Assembly: GCF_014202475.1 (NCBI RefSeq)
Contig: NZ_JACHGV010000003.1
Span: forward strand, 36,141 to 100,140
From: Streptomyces paradoxus
Lineage (GTDB): Bacteria > Actinomycetota > Actinomycetes > Streptomycetales > Streptomycetaceae
Direction: 5' to 3'
DNA: 64,000 nucleotides
Shown: positions 42,326-52,059 of the stretch, in pieces
Layout: every line of letters begins with the position of its first letter
How positions within the stretch are numbered: the first letter of the stretch is position 1
Notes under the pieces: model-generated
The model's input: the letters and a program-made list of their open reading frames with translations, nothing else
The model's database searches: none
Told to the model about the DNA's origin: nothing
Program-made: the position numbers and the translations under genes

Positions 42326-44245
42326 GTGTCCACTGCGTATCCCTCCTCCGCCTACGGCGACGCGTACGGCGGACCGGTCCTGGTCGAGCCCGAGGTGCGG
42401 CGGATGGACGGGGCGGTACGGGAGGCCTCCGTACCGCCGCTGGCCCCGCCGTGGACGCACGGCTCGCTCGCCGACCTGCCCTTCGACAACGCGAACGCCC
42501 ATCCGGACGCCGTGGTGCTCAGCCGCAAGGACGCCGACGGCCGCTGGAACGACGTCACGGCGACACAGTTCGCCGACCAGGTACGGGCCGTGGCGAAGGG
42601 CCTGATCGCCGAGGGCCTGATGCCGGGTGACCGGGTCGCCGTGATGGCCCGCACGATCTACGAGTGGACGGTCCTGGACTTCGCCGCCTGGGCGGCCGGA
42701 CTGGTCACCGTCCCCGTCTACCCCACGTCCTCCGTCTTCCAGGCCCGCTGGATCCTCCAGGACTCCGGCGCGGTCGCCCTGGTCACCGAGACCGCCGCGC
42801 AGGCCGCCGCCCTCGGCCCCGAGCGCGAACGCCTGCCCGACCTCAAGCACCTGTGGGTCGTCGAGAAGGGCCACGTGGACCGGCTTGCGGAAACCGGTGC
42901 CCACCTGCCCGACCAGGAGGTCGAGGTGCGGCGCGGCATGCTCGGCCCCGACACCATCGCCACCCTCGTCTACACCTCGGGCACCACCGGCCGCCCCAAG
43001 GGCTGCGCGCTCACCCACGGCAACTTCTTCGCCGAGGTCGACAACGCCATCGAGCTGCTCTACCCCGTCTTCCGGGCGAGGACCAGCGAAGAGGCCTCGG
43101 TCCTGCTGTTCCTGCCGATGTCCCACGTCTTCGGCCGCATGGTGGCGATCGCCTGCATCCGGGCCCGCGTCCGGCTGGGCCACGCCCCCAGCATCAAGGC
43201 CGACCGGCTCCTCCCGGACCTGGCCAGCTTCCGGCCGACCTGCCTGCTCGCCATTCCGTACATGCTGGAGAAGGTCTTCAACTCGGCCCGCGCCAAGGCC
43301 GAGGCGGGCGGCCGGGTCTCCTCGTTCGACCGCGCGGCGGCGGTGGCGCAGCGCTACGGCGAGGCCCTGGAGGCCCAGCAGACGGGCACCGGCCCCGGCC
43401 CCTCCCGCGCCCTCAAGACCGCCCGCGCCTTCTACGACCCCCTGGTCTACCGCCGCATCCGCAACGCCATGGGCGGCAGGGTCCGTTACGCCATCTGCGG
43501 CGGCTCCCCTCTCGGCAGCCGCCTGGCCGCGTTCTACGCCGGCGCCGGCATCGAGATCTTCGAGGGCTACGGCCTGACCGAGACCACCGGCGCGAGCACC
43601 GTCACCCCGCCCCTCAAGCCCCGGCTGGGCACCGTCGGCTGGCCGTTGCCCGGCACCCGCGTCCGTATCGCCGCCGACGGCGAGATCCTCGTCGGCGGCG
43701 ACCACGTGCTGCGCGGCTACTGGGACCCGCAGGCCGGCGGCGTCGTCCCCGCCGCCCCCGACGGCTGGCTCGCCACCGGCGACCTCGGCGAACTGGACGA
43801 CGAGGGCTATCTGACGATCACCGGCCGCAAGAAGGAGATGCTCATCACCGCGGGCGGCAAGTCCGTCGCCCCGGCCCCGCTGGAGAACTGGCTGCGCTCA
43901 CACCCGCTGATCTCCCAGTGCCTCGTCCTGGGCGACGGCCGCCCCTTCGTCTCGGCGCTGATCACCCTCGACCCGGACGGCATCACCCACTGGCGCCAGA
44001 TGAACGGCAAACACCCCGTCCCCGCCACGCTCCTCGTCGACGACGAGGAACTGCGCGCCGTCCTCCAGCGAGCCGTCGACGAGGCCAACAAGATGGTCTC
44101 CCGCCCGGAGTCCATCCGCCGCTTCGCCATCCTCCCCGAGGACTTCACCGAGGAGGCGGGCCATCTGACCCCGTCGATGAAGCTCCGCCGGGAGGCCGTG
44201 CTGCGTGCTTTCGCCACGGAAGTGGAGGGTCTGTACACGCGGTGA
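42326..44245 (+). CDS. Long-chain acyl-CoA ligase (AMP-forming)
   Basis: A 639-aa adenylate-forming enzyme. The ATP loop is YTSGTTGRPKG, followed by the adenine-binding EGYGLTETTG, the TGDLGELDDEGYLTITGRKK hinge region and the lysine-containing C-terminal domain. Length and order match FadD15-type long-chain fatty acyl-CoA synthetases of actinobacteria. The GTG at 42326 has CAGGAG 6 nt upstream and is preferred to an earlier GTG at 42266. It lies 230 bp behind the thiolase gene, with its own promoter region. Confidence 0.88.
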   Translation: MSTAYPSSAYGDAYGGPVLVEPEVRRMDGAVREASVPPLAPPWTHGSLADLPFDNANAHPDAVVLSRKDADGRWNDVTATQFADQVRAVAKGLIAEGLMPGDRVAVMARTIYEWTVLDFAAWAAGLVTVPVYPTSSVFQARWILQDSGAVALVTETAAQAAALGPERERLPDLKHLWVVEKGHVDRLAETGAHLPDQEVEVRRGMLGPDTIATLVYTSGTTGRPKGCALTHGNFFAEVDNAIELLYPVFRARTSEEASVLLFLPMSHVFGRMVAIACIRARVRLGHAPSIKADRLLPDLASFRPTCLLAIPYMLEKVFNSARAKAEAGGRVSSFDRAAAVAQRYGEALEAQQTGTGPGPSRALKTARAFYDPLVYRRIRNAMGGRVRYAICGGSPLGSRLAAFYAGAGIEIFEGYGLTETTGASTVTPPLKPRLGTVGWPLPGTRVRIAADGEILVGGDHVLRGYWDPQAGGVVPAAPDGWLATGDLGELDDEGYLTITGRKKEMLITAGGKSVAPAPLENWLRSHPLISQCLVLGDGRPFVSALITLDPDGITHWRQMNGKHPVPATLLVDDEELRAVLQRAVDEANKMVSRPESIRRFAILPEDFTEEAGHLTPSMKLRREAVLRAFATEVEGLYTR

Positions 44246-44352
44246 GGCACCTTTGCGATCTCTTCACACGTGCTTATTGACGACGCACGGCGTCTGCCCG
44301 TTGGCTTTCGACCACCTCGTCACGATGCTCCCCCCATCGGAAGGCACCACCA

Positions 44353-45474
44353 GTGATAGCGCGCAACACCCGTCAGGCCGCCGTGCGGCGTATCTCCATG
44401 GCCCTGGCGGTCTCCGTATCGGCCGTGTCCCTCGCCGCCTGCGGCGACGGCGGGAGTGACGACACCGCCGCGAAGAAGGGCAACGACATCACGGTGGGCC
44501 TGCTGCTGCCCGACCGGGACACGGCACGCTTCGAGAAGTTCGACTACCCGCTGATCAAGCAGGAGGTCGCGTCCCTCACGGAGAACAAGGGCAAGGTCCG
44601 CTACGCCAACGCCGAGGCCAGCGTCACCAGACAGAGCAGCCAGTTCCAGAAGATGATCGCCGACAAGGTGGACGTCATCCTCGTCGACGCCCTGAACTCC
44701 AAGAGCATCGCCCCCGACGTGCAGAAGGCCAAGGACGCCGGCATCCCCGTCATCGCCTACGACCGGCTCGCCGAGGGCCCGATCGACGCCTACGTCTCCC
44801 ACGACAACGAGCTCGTCGGCCAGGTCCAGGGCCGCGCCATCATCGGGGAACTCGGCGACAAGGCCCAGAAGAGCAAGGTCGTCATGATGAACGGCGACCC
44901 CGGCGACCCGAACACGGCACGGTTCAAGGACGGCGCGCTCAGCGAGCTCCGGGGCCAGGTGAACATCGTCAAGGAGTACGACACCAAGGAGTGGAAGCCC
45001 GCGATCGCCAAGGAGCACATGAAGGAGGCGATCCAGGCCGTCGGGCTGAACGACATCGCCGCCGTCTACTCCGCCAACGACGGCATGGCGGGCGCCGTCA
45101 TCGAGGCGCTCCAGGAGGCCGGAGCCACGAAGATGCCGCCGGTGACCGGGCAGGACGCCAACCTCGACGCGGTGCAGCGGGTCGTCTCCGGCGAGCAGTA
45201 CATGACCGTGTACAAGTCCTTCCTGCTGGAGGCGACCAACGCCGCGAAGATCGCGGTCGCCAAGGTCCAGGGCCGCTCCATCGAGTTCGCCGCGCTGACC
45301 CGGGAGACGGTCGACAGCCCGGCGCAGAAGAACATCCCGGCGATGCTGGTGCCGGTGGTCGCCCTCACCAAGGACAACATCAAGGAGACGGTGATCACGG
45401 ACGGCGTGTACACCGTCAAGGACATCTGCACCGCCAAGTACCGGGCGGACTGCGCGGCCATCGGCCTCGAGTAG
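44353..45474 (+). CDS. Periplasmic-type sugar-binding lipoprotein (XylF-like)
   Basis: A 373-aa protein with a signal peptide ending in the lipobox LAAC and a type-I periplasmic-binding fold: ITVGLLLPDRDTARFEKFDY, DVILVDALNSKSIAPDV and AVYSANDGMAGAVIEAL. This is the pattern of xylose-type (XylF) substrate-binding proteins of ABC importers. No ABC ATPase or permease is adjacent, so it is an orphan receptor or works with a distant transporter. The GTG start has GGAAGG about 9 nt upstream. Confidence 0.85.
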   Translation: MIARNTRQAAVRRISMALAVSVSAVSLAACGDGGSDDTAAKKGNDITVGLLLPDRDTARFEKFDYPLIKQEVASLTENKGKVRYANAEASVTRQSSQFQKMIADKVDVILVDALNSKSIAPDVQKAKDAGIPVIAYDRLAEGPIDAYVSHDNELVGQVQGRAIIGELGDKAQKSKVVMMNGDPGDPNTARFKDGALSELRGQVNIVKEYDTKEWKPAIAKEHMKEAIQAVGLNDIAAVYSANDGMAGAVIEALQEAGATKMPPVTGQDANLDAVQRVVSGEQYMTVYKSFLLEATNAAKIAVAKVQGRSIEFAALTRETVDSPAQKNIPAMLVPVVALTKDNIKETVITDGVYTVKDICTAKYRADCAAIGLE

Positions 45475-45791
45475 CGTCCGTGCCTCCCGCTCCTCCGGAC
45501 GGGCGCGGCCGCGAGGTCGCGGGGGCCCCGAACGGGCCCGCCGGGCGTGGGCGGCGCGATCGCCTCGCCCGCCTTTCCGGCGCCGCGGCCGCAAGGTCGC
45601 GCAGGGCCCCCGAACGGCCCGCCACGCGGTCGCGAGGTCGCGCAGGAGGGGCCAGGTCGCGCAGGAGGGGCCTTCGCGGGGCCGCCCGCGCCGCCGGCAA
45701 CGCGCGGCGGGTGCCGCACGGGTCTTGACTTCGCAAGACCCCCGCGCGACATTCCCCACCCCTTTCGCGTTCTCGTCGGGCTGGAGCGTCC
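45475..45791. repeat. 317-bp gap holding GC-rich direct repeats
   Basis: Between the sugar-binding gene and the flavoprotein gene. AGGTCGCGCAGGAGGGGCC occurs twice in perfect tandem (45635-45653, 45654-45672). A longer degenerate unit (GCGGCCGC-AGGTCGCG...GAACGG-CCCGCC) occurs at about 45504-45541 and 45587-45624. Short ORFs in the area follow these repeats and are not genes. The final about 60 bp, less GC-rich, should contain the promoter of the flavoprotein gene. Confidence 0.6.
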
Positions 45792-47573
45792 ATGACCACT
45801 CGCACGGACACCGCAGGAACCGCCGAAGGCCCGTCCCGGAGACGACTGCTGGCCGGGGCCGCCGGTGCCGGCGTCGCGGTCGCCGCGGGGGTCCAACAGG
45901 GCGCCCGGGCGGCCGACTTACCCCCGCTCGGCACGTACGACGTCGTCGTCATCGGCTCCGGCGCCGCCGGCATGACCGCCGCGCTGACCGCCGCGCGCCA
46001 GGGCCTGAGCTGTGTGGTCGTGGAGAAGGCGCCGACCTTCGGCGGCTCGGCCGCCCGCTCCGGTGCCGGGATCTGGATCCCCAACAACTCCGTGATCCTC
46101 GCCGCCGGGGTCCCCGACACCCCCGCGAAGGCCGCCTCCTACCTCGCCGCGGTCGTCGGCCCGGAGGTCCCCGCCGGCCGGCAGCGGGCCTTCCTCACCC
46201 ACGGCCCGCCGATGATCTCCTTCGTCATGGCGAACAGCCCACTCCGGTTCCGCTGGATGGAGGGCTACAGCGACTACTACCCCGAGCTGCCCGGCGGCCT
46301 CCCGAACGGCCGCTCCATCGAGCCGGACCAGCTCGACGGCAACCTCCTGGGTGCCGAGCTGGCGCACCTGAACCCGCCGTACATGGACGTCCCCGCCGGC
46401 ATGGTCGTCTTCAGCGCCGACTACAAGTGGGTCGCCCTGGCCGCCGTGAACGCCCGGGGCGCGGCCGTCGCCGCCCAGTGCCTCGCCCGCGGCGCGAAGG
46501 CGGCGACACTCGGCCAGAAGCCCCTGACGATGGGCCAGGCGCTGGCGGCGGGCCTGCGGGCCGGCCTGCGATCGGCCGGGGTCCCCGTCTGGCTCGGCAC
46601 CCCCCTGACGGACCTGCACGTCGAGAACGGCAGGGTCACGGGAGCCGTCGTCACCCGCGACGGCACTCCCGGCCTGGTCCGCGCCCGTCGGGGCGTGATC
46701 GTCGGCTCTGGCGGCTTCGAGCACAACGCGGCGATGCGGCAACGCTTCCAGCGGCAGCCCATCGGCACGGAGTGGACCGTCGGGGCGAAGGAGAACACCG
46801 GCGACGGCATCCGGGCGGGGGAGCGGCTGGGCGCGGCACTCGACCTGATGGAGGACGCGTGGTGGGGCCCGGCGATCCCGATCCCCGGCCGGCCCTACTT
46901 CTGCCTCGCCGAACGCACCCTGCCCGGGGGGCTGCTGGTGAACGGCTCGGGCCGGCGCTTCGTCAACGAGGCCGCGCCCTACAGCGACGTGGTGCACACC
47001 ATGTACGAGGTCCACGACACCGACCCGGCCATCCCGTGCTGGCTGATCACCGACCAGAACTACCGCAACCGGTACCTCTTCAAGGACGTCCTGCCGACGC
47101 TGCCCTTCCCCGACTCTTGGTACGCGTCCGGGGCGGCGCACAAGGAGTGGACCCTCGACGCGCTGGCGGCCTCCATCGGCGTCCCCGCGGCGGCCCTGCG
47201 CACCAGCGTGAACCGCTTCAACGCCCAGGCGCGGGAGGGCGAGGACCCCGACTTCCACCGCGGCGACAGCGCCTACGACCACTACTACACGGACCCGTCG
47301 GTCCTCCCCAACTCCTGCCTGGCCCCCCTCTGGCTGCCGCCGTACCACGCCTTCCGCATCGTCCCCGGCGACCTCGGCACGAAGGGCGGCCTCCGCACGG
47401 ACGCCCGGGCCAGGGTCCTGCGCGAGGACGACTCGGTCATCCCCGGCCTCTACGCGGCGGGAAACGCCAGCGCGGCGGTGATGGGCCACAGCTACGCGGG
47501 CGCGGGCTCGACGATCGGCCCGGCGATGACGTTCGGGTACATCGCGGCGAGGGATGTGGCGGGGGTGTTGTAA
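45792..47573 (+). CDS. Tat-exported KstD-like FAD-binding dehydrogenase
   Basis: A 593-aa flavoprotein. SRRRLLAGAAGAGVAVAAG is a twin-arginine signal, followed by the FAD loop VVVIGSGAAGMTAAL. Segments FGGSAARSGAGIWIPNN, GYSDYYPELPGGLPNGRS and the C-terminal GNASAAVMGHSYAGAGSTIG closely follow 3-ketosteroid delta-1-dehydrogenases; the fumarate-reductase-type capping domain lies between. The substrate could be a steroid or another ring ketone. Known KstDs are mostly cytoplasmic, so the clear Tat signal is unusual. Its ATG is preceded by weak pairing only (GGAGCG). Confidence 0.82.
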   Translation: MTTRTDTAGTAEGPSRRRLLAGAAGAGVAVAAGVQQGARAADLPPLGTYDVVVIGSGAAGMTAALTAARQGLSCVVVEKAPTFGGSAARSGAGIWIPNNSVILAAGVPDTPAKAASYLAAVVGPEVPAGRQRAFLTHGPPMISFVMANSPLRFRWMEGYSDYYPELPGGLPNGRSIEPDQLDGNLLGAELAHLNPPYMDVPAGMVVFSADYKWVALAAVNARGAAVAAQCLARGAKAATLGQKPLTMGQALAAGLRAGLRSAGVPVWLGTPLTDLHVENGRVTGAVVTRDGTPGLVRARRGVIVGSGGFEHNAAMRQRFQRQPIGTEWTVGAKENTGDGIRAGERLGAALDLMEDAWWGPAIPIPGRPYFCLAERTLPGGLLVNGSGRRFVNEAAPYSDVVHTMYEVHDTDPAIPCWLITDQNYRNRYLFKDVLPTLPFPDSWYASGAAHKEWTLDALAASIGVPAAALRTSVNRFNAQAREGEDPDFHRGDSAYDHYYTDPSVLPNSCLAPLWLPPYHAFRIVPGDLGTKGGLRTDARARVLREDDSVIPGLYAAGNASAAVMGHSYAGAGSTIGPAMTFGYIAARDVAGVL

Positions 47574-47580
47574 GGCGGGG

Positions 47581-47629
47581 CTGGGAGCTGGGAGCTGGGA
47601 GCTGGGAGCCGGGGGCCGGAGGCCGGGGG
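47581..47629. repeat. Heptanucleotide tandem repeat (CTGGGAG)n
   Basis: Four perfect copies of CTGGGAG (47581-47608) followed by three diverged copies (CCGGGGG, CCGGAGG, CCGGGGG). It starts 8 bp after the flavoprotein stop, in the gap before the convergent methyltransferase gene. Seven-base units in non-coding DNA are prone to slippage. Confidence 0.8.
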
Positions 47630-47798
47630 TACGGGGGCCTGCGGCTCGGGTGTGCGTGGCCGGCAGCGGGGCCGCTCCGGGGAGCGGGCCACCCGCTGCG
47701 GAGGCCGCTCAAGGGCGGGGTGCCGGGGTGGTGCCCAGGGGTGTCCGCAGAGCGTCGGCTGCTCCGTCCTCCCCGGCGCGACGCGTCCTCGGGGACGC

Positions 47799-48461
47799 TC
47801 AGACCGCTGTCTCCGGGGGCTTGCGGGCCACGATGGACGCCTGGGCGACCGGCTCGCCGCCTGCCGCGTCCGGCTCGCGCAGCGTCTGCGCGCGAAGGGT
47901 GAAACCGGCCTCTCGCAGCAGGGCGGCGACATGCTCGGGCCGGCGCCGGAGGAAGGTCAGGGAGACGGTGTGGCCGAAGGCCTCCTCGTAGCGGCGGGGC
48001 TCGTCTCCGAACTGGAAGCCGAGGAGCAGATGCCCGCCGGGGCGCAGGACGCGGTGGAAGCCGGCGAAGAGGGCCGGCAGGTGCTCCTCGGGGGTGTGGA
48101 TGATCGAGTACCAGGACACGACACCGTCGAGTGAGGAGTCCGGCACATCCAGCTCCAGCATGGAGCCCCGCACGAACCGCAGGCCCGGGTTCTCACGGCG
48201 GGCGATCGCGAGCATCGACTCCGACAGGTCCAGCCCGAACACCGACAGCCCCTGCGACGCCAGGTACGCCGTCACCCGCCCGGGGCCGCACCCCAGGTCG
48301 GCGACCTCGCCCCCCTCGCCCACGAGCCCAGCGAAACCGTGGAGCACGCCCCGGTCCAGGGGCGTCCCCGGTCGCAGATCACCGAAGTGATCGGCGTACT
48401 CCTCGGCCACGGTGTCGTAGAAAACGCGGGTCTCGGTCACGAAGTCAGCGGCGTCGGTCAT
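47799..48461 (-). CDS. Class I SAM-dependent methyltransferase
   Basis: A 220-aa methyltransferase: motif I VADLGCGPGRVTAYLA (about 53-68), acidic loop GLDLSESML, and motif III/IV region LDGVVSWYSIIHTP, followed by RVLRPGGHLLLGF. This is the small-molecule type (Methyltransf_11/25). The start at 48461 is an ATG inside a longer frame reaching to 48752 that is not coding upstream. Substrate unknown, no obvious partner genes. Confidence 0.85.
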   Translation of the reverse strand: MTDAADFVTETRVFYDTVAEEYADHFGDLRPGTPLDRGVLHGFAGLVGEGGEVADLGCGPGRVTAYLASQGLSVFGLDLSESMLAIARRENPGLRFVRGSMLELDVPDSSLDGVVSWYSIIHTPEEHLPALFAGFHRVLRPGGHLLLGFQFGDEPRRYEEAFGHTVSLTFLRRRPEHVAALLREAGFTLRAQTLREPDAAGGEPVAQASIVARKPPETAV

Positions 48462-48490
48462 GGCCGCGGACCCTAGCGCGACGCCGTCTT

Positions 48491-48712
48491 TCAGGAGCGG
48501 CCCCGCCCGGCGCCGATACCCACCCCCGCCCCGATCGCCGTGCCGAAACCAAGGCCCAGGGCAAGACCCAGGGCAAGGTTGTCGAAGACGGTCATGCCGA
48601 GCGCGATCCCTATCGCCGTGCCGAGGGACAGGCCGGCCGACAGGCCCGTGGCCATGGCCTTCTCGGCGGGCGTGCCGCCGGCCTCTCCGCTGTTCTCCTG
48701 ATCTTTCCGCAT
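48491..48712 (-). CDS. Small glycine-zipper protein
   Basis: A 73-aa protein: a polar N-terminus (MRKDQENSGEAGG) and then about 50 residues with Gly/Ala at regular spacing (TGLSAGLSLGTAIGIALG, LGLALGLGFGTAIGAGVGIG), as in glycine-zipper membrane-inserting domains. Two short hydrophobic hairpins are likely. It is 29 bp upstream of the methyltransferase start on the same strand and may be co-transcribed. No function assigned. Confidence 0.6.
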   Translation of the reverse strand: MRKDQENSGEAGGTPAEKAMATGLSAGLSLGTAIGIALGMTVFDNLALGLALGLGFGTAIGAGVGIGAGRGRS

Positions 48713-48776
48713 CCGCCCATCGTCCCACGGCCGGAATTCGCCGGGAATTCACCGGCGGGCCGGGCCCGGAAAGGGC

Positions 48777-48809
48777 AGGAGCCCCGTCGCCTTGCGGCGC
48801 GGGGCTCCT
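48777..48809 (-). terminator. Terminator of the cold-shock gene
   Basis: AGGAGCCCCG (48777-48786) pairs with CGGGGCTCCT (48800-48809), and the loop contains a further CGCC/GGCG pairing. It lies 13 bp past the stop of the minus-strand cold-shock gene. Confidence 0.75.
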
Positions 48810-48822
48810 TGGGTACTACAGA

Positions 48823-49026
48823 TCAGACCGGCGTGACGTTCTCAGCCTGCGGGCCCTTCGGGCCCTGCGTGACGTCGAAAGACACCTGCTGGTTCTCCTC
48901 GAGAGAGCGGAAGCCGCTCGCGTTGATCGCGGAGTAGTGGACGAAGACGTCGGGGCCGCCGCCCTCCTGGGCGATGAAACCAAAGCCCTTTTCGGCGTTG
49001 AACCACTTCACGGTTCCGGTAGCCAT
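48823..49026 (-). CDS. Cold-shock protein, CspA family
   Basis: A 67-aa OB-fold RNA chaperone: RNP1 [11 protein letters not shown]2 VFVHYSAI and the start [14 protein letters not shown] are complete. It binds single-stranded RNA and keeps mRNAs unfolded. A strong AAGGAGG lies 6 nt before the ATG, fixing the start. A long 5' region with a 10-bp hairpin (49121-49130 with 49140-49149) precedes it, as is common for csp genes whose leader folds with temperature. Confidence 0.95.
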   Translation of the reverse strand: MATGTVKWFNAEKGFGFIAQEGGGPDVFVHYSAINASGFRSLEENQQVSFDVTQGPKGPQAENVTPV

Positions 49027-50197
<1,171 letters not shown>

Positions 50198-50289
50198 GCC
50201 GGGCGGTGCTCCCGCACTACTCTGCTGGGGGTGCAGGCGTACCGGGACCGGAGCCGTCCCCGCCTGCCCGCGGGGGAGGGGTGACGCCC

Positions 50290-52059
50290 ATGCGGCCGCT
50301 CGACGTCGACGAACCCACCGTCGTGGGGCCCTACCGGCTGCTCGGCCGGCTGGGCTCCGGCGGCATGGGCCGGGTCTACCTCGGCCGCAGCGCCGGCGGC
50401 CGTACGGTCGCCGTGAAGATCGTGCATCCGCACTTCGCCCTGGACGAGGAGTTCCGGTCGCGTTTCCGGCGCGAGGTCGAGGCCGCCCGCCGGGTGGGCG
50501 GAGCCTGGACGGCGCCCGTCCTGGACGCGGACCCGGGGGCGCGGGTGCCGTGGGTGGCGACGGCGTACGCCGCCGGTCCGTCGCTGTCGGCCGCGGTCGC
50601 CGACGGCGGGCCCCTGCCGGCCCACACCGTACGGGCGCTGGGCGCGGGGCTGGCCGAGGCGCTGGCGGCGGTGCACGAACTGGGGCTGGTGCACCGGGAC
50701 GTCAAGCCGTCGAACGTCCTGCTGACCCTCGACGGCCCGCTGCTGATCGACTTCGGCATCGCCCGGGCCACGGACGGCACGGCGTCCCTCACCTCCACCG
50801 GCGTGTCCATCGGCTCGCCCGGCTACATGTCACCCGAGCAGATCCTGGGCAGCGGCGTCACGGGCGCGGCCGACGTCTTCTCCCTGGGCGCGGTCCTCGC
50901 CTACGCGGCGACCGGCCTGCCGCCCTTCCCCGGGGACTCCTCCGCCGCCCTGCTCTACAAGGTCGTCCACGAGGAACCGGAACTCGGCCTGCTGGAAGGG
51001 GAGCTGCGGGGCCTGACGGCGGAGTGCCTCGCGAAGGACCCGGACAAGCGGCCCGCCCCCGAGCAGCTGGCCCGCCGCCTGGCCCCCGAGGGCGCGGCCC
51101 GGCTGGTGGCGGGCGGGTGGCTGCCGGGGGCACTGGTGGAGCAGGTGAGCCGGAGTGCTGTGCGGCTGCTGAACCTGGAGGTGACAGGGGCCGGGGCGGG
51201 GGCTGTGGCGCCTTCGGGTCCGGTCGGTTTCAGCAGCCCCTCGGTGGGCGTGCCGGACGCGGCCGGGGGCGACGCGGCCGGGAGCGACGGGACCGGGGTG
51301 TTCGGTCCGCCGCCGGTGATGCCACCGCCCGGGGTGACGCCGTCAGCGGTGACCACCTCCGGGGTGACCCCGCCCCCGGTGACGCCACCCGCTCCCCACG
51401 TCGCCGCCGTACCCGAACCCCGGGACCCCGACCACCCGCAGGACACCGCCCCGGCCTCCGGCCGGCGGCCCGGCAGGGTCACCGTCTCCGTCGCGGCTAC
51501 GTCCACGCCGGAGGGCGAGAGCGGCGGGCGCGTGCGGAGACTGAGCTGCTCCGTCGCGCTGGCGGTCGCGGGGGCGATGGCGGCCGTCACGATCGGGTCG
51601 GTGTTCGTGTTCGACCTGCTGCCGGGGCGCGGCGGCCAGGACGACGCGGACGCGGGCAGCGGGTCCGACTCGCCTCCGGCGGCGAACGCGAGCTCCGCCC
51701 CTTCCGGTACGGTGCCCGCCGCGTACCTCGGAACCTGGGAGGGCCAGGGCGTCGCGCTCGACGGCAGACTGCCCCTCGGCACCTTCCGCATCACCGTCGG
51801 ACAGGTCACTGCCGGAGGGGAGTTGGGCAAGCTCCGCCAGACCGACCCGCTCGGCGGCGTCTGTGTCGACGTACTCACCCTGAAGCAGGTGACGAAGACG
51901 GAGCTCGTCGCCACGTCGGTCGGCGCGAAGACCAATCACAGCGGCTGCAACCCGGCGAAGACGACCGTCCACCTCAAGCCGGTGGGCGACGACCTCCAGT
52001 ACCGCTCGCAGAGCGCGGAGTCGGGCCGGCCTCAGGCCCGGATGTCGAAGGTCCGGTAG
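50290..52059 (+). CDS. Membrane Ser/Thr protein kinase
   Basis: A 589-aa Hanks-type kinase. The kinase domain (about 14-270) is complete: glycine loop LGSGGMGRVY, Lys43 (VAVKIV), catalytic LVHRDVKPSN, DFGIAR and SPGYMSPEQ. A Pro/Thr/Val-rich linker follows, one transmembrane helix (about 418-444), and an extracellular domain of about 130 residues with two cysteines (VCVD, SGCN). There are no PASTA repeats. The sensor part is of unknown type. ATG at 50290 has GGGAGGGG 10 nt upstream. It is the first of two kinases preceding the ESX-like ATPase gene. Confidence 0.9.
   Translation: MRPLDVDEPTVVGPYRLLGRLGSGGMGRVYLGRSAGGRTVAVKIVHPHFALDEEFRSRFRREVEAARRVGGAWTAPVLDADPGARVPWVATAYAAGPSLSAAVADGGPLPAHTVRALGAGLAEALAAVHELGLVHRDVKPSNVLLTLDGPLLIDFGIARATDGTASLTSTGVSIGSPGYMSPEQILGSGVTGAADVFSLGAVLAYAATGLPPFPGDSSAALLYKVVHEEPELGLLEGELRGLTAECLAKDPDKRPAPEQLARRLAPEGAARLVAGGWLPGALVEQVSRSAVRLLNLEVTGAGAGAVAPSGPVGFSSPSVGVPDAAGGDAAGSDGTGVFGPPPVMPPPGVTPSAVTTSGVTPPPVTPPAPHVAAVPEPRDPDHPQDTAPASGRRPGRVTVSVAATSTPEGESGGRVRRLSCSVALAVAGAMAAVTIGSVFVFDLLPGRGGQDDADAGSGSDSPPAANASSAPSGTVPAAYLGTWEGQGVALDGRLPLGTFRITVGQVTAGGELGKLRQTDPLGGVCVDVLTLKQVTKTELVATSVGAKTNHSGCNPAKTTVHLKPVGDDLQYRSQSAESGRPQARMSKVR

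Noticed and set aside
42664..44280. 538-codon frame overlapping the acyl-CoA ligase
   Set aside because: Arg/Pro-rich shadow frame; the ligase frame contains all adenylate-forming motifs.
47581..47629. Heptamer repeats as a CRISPR-like array
   Set aside because: Units are 7 bp without spacers; this is a simple tandem repeat.
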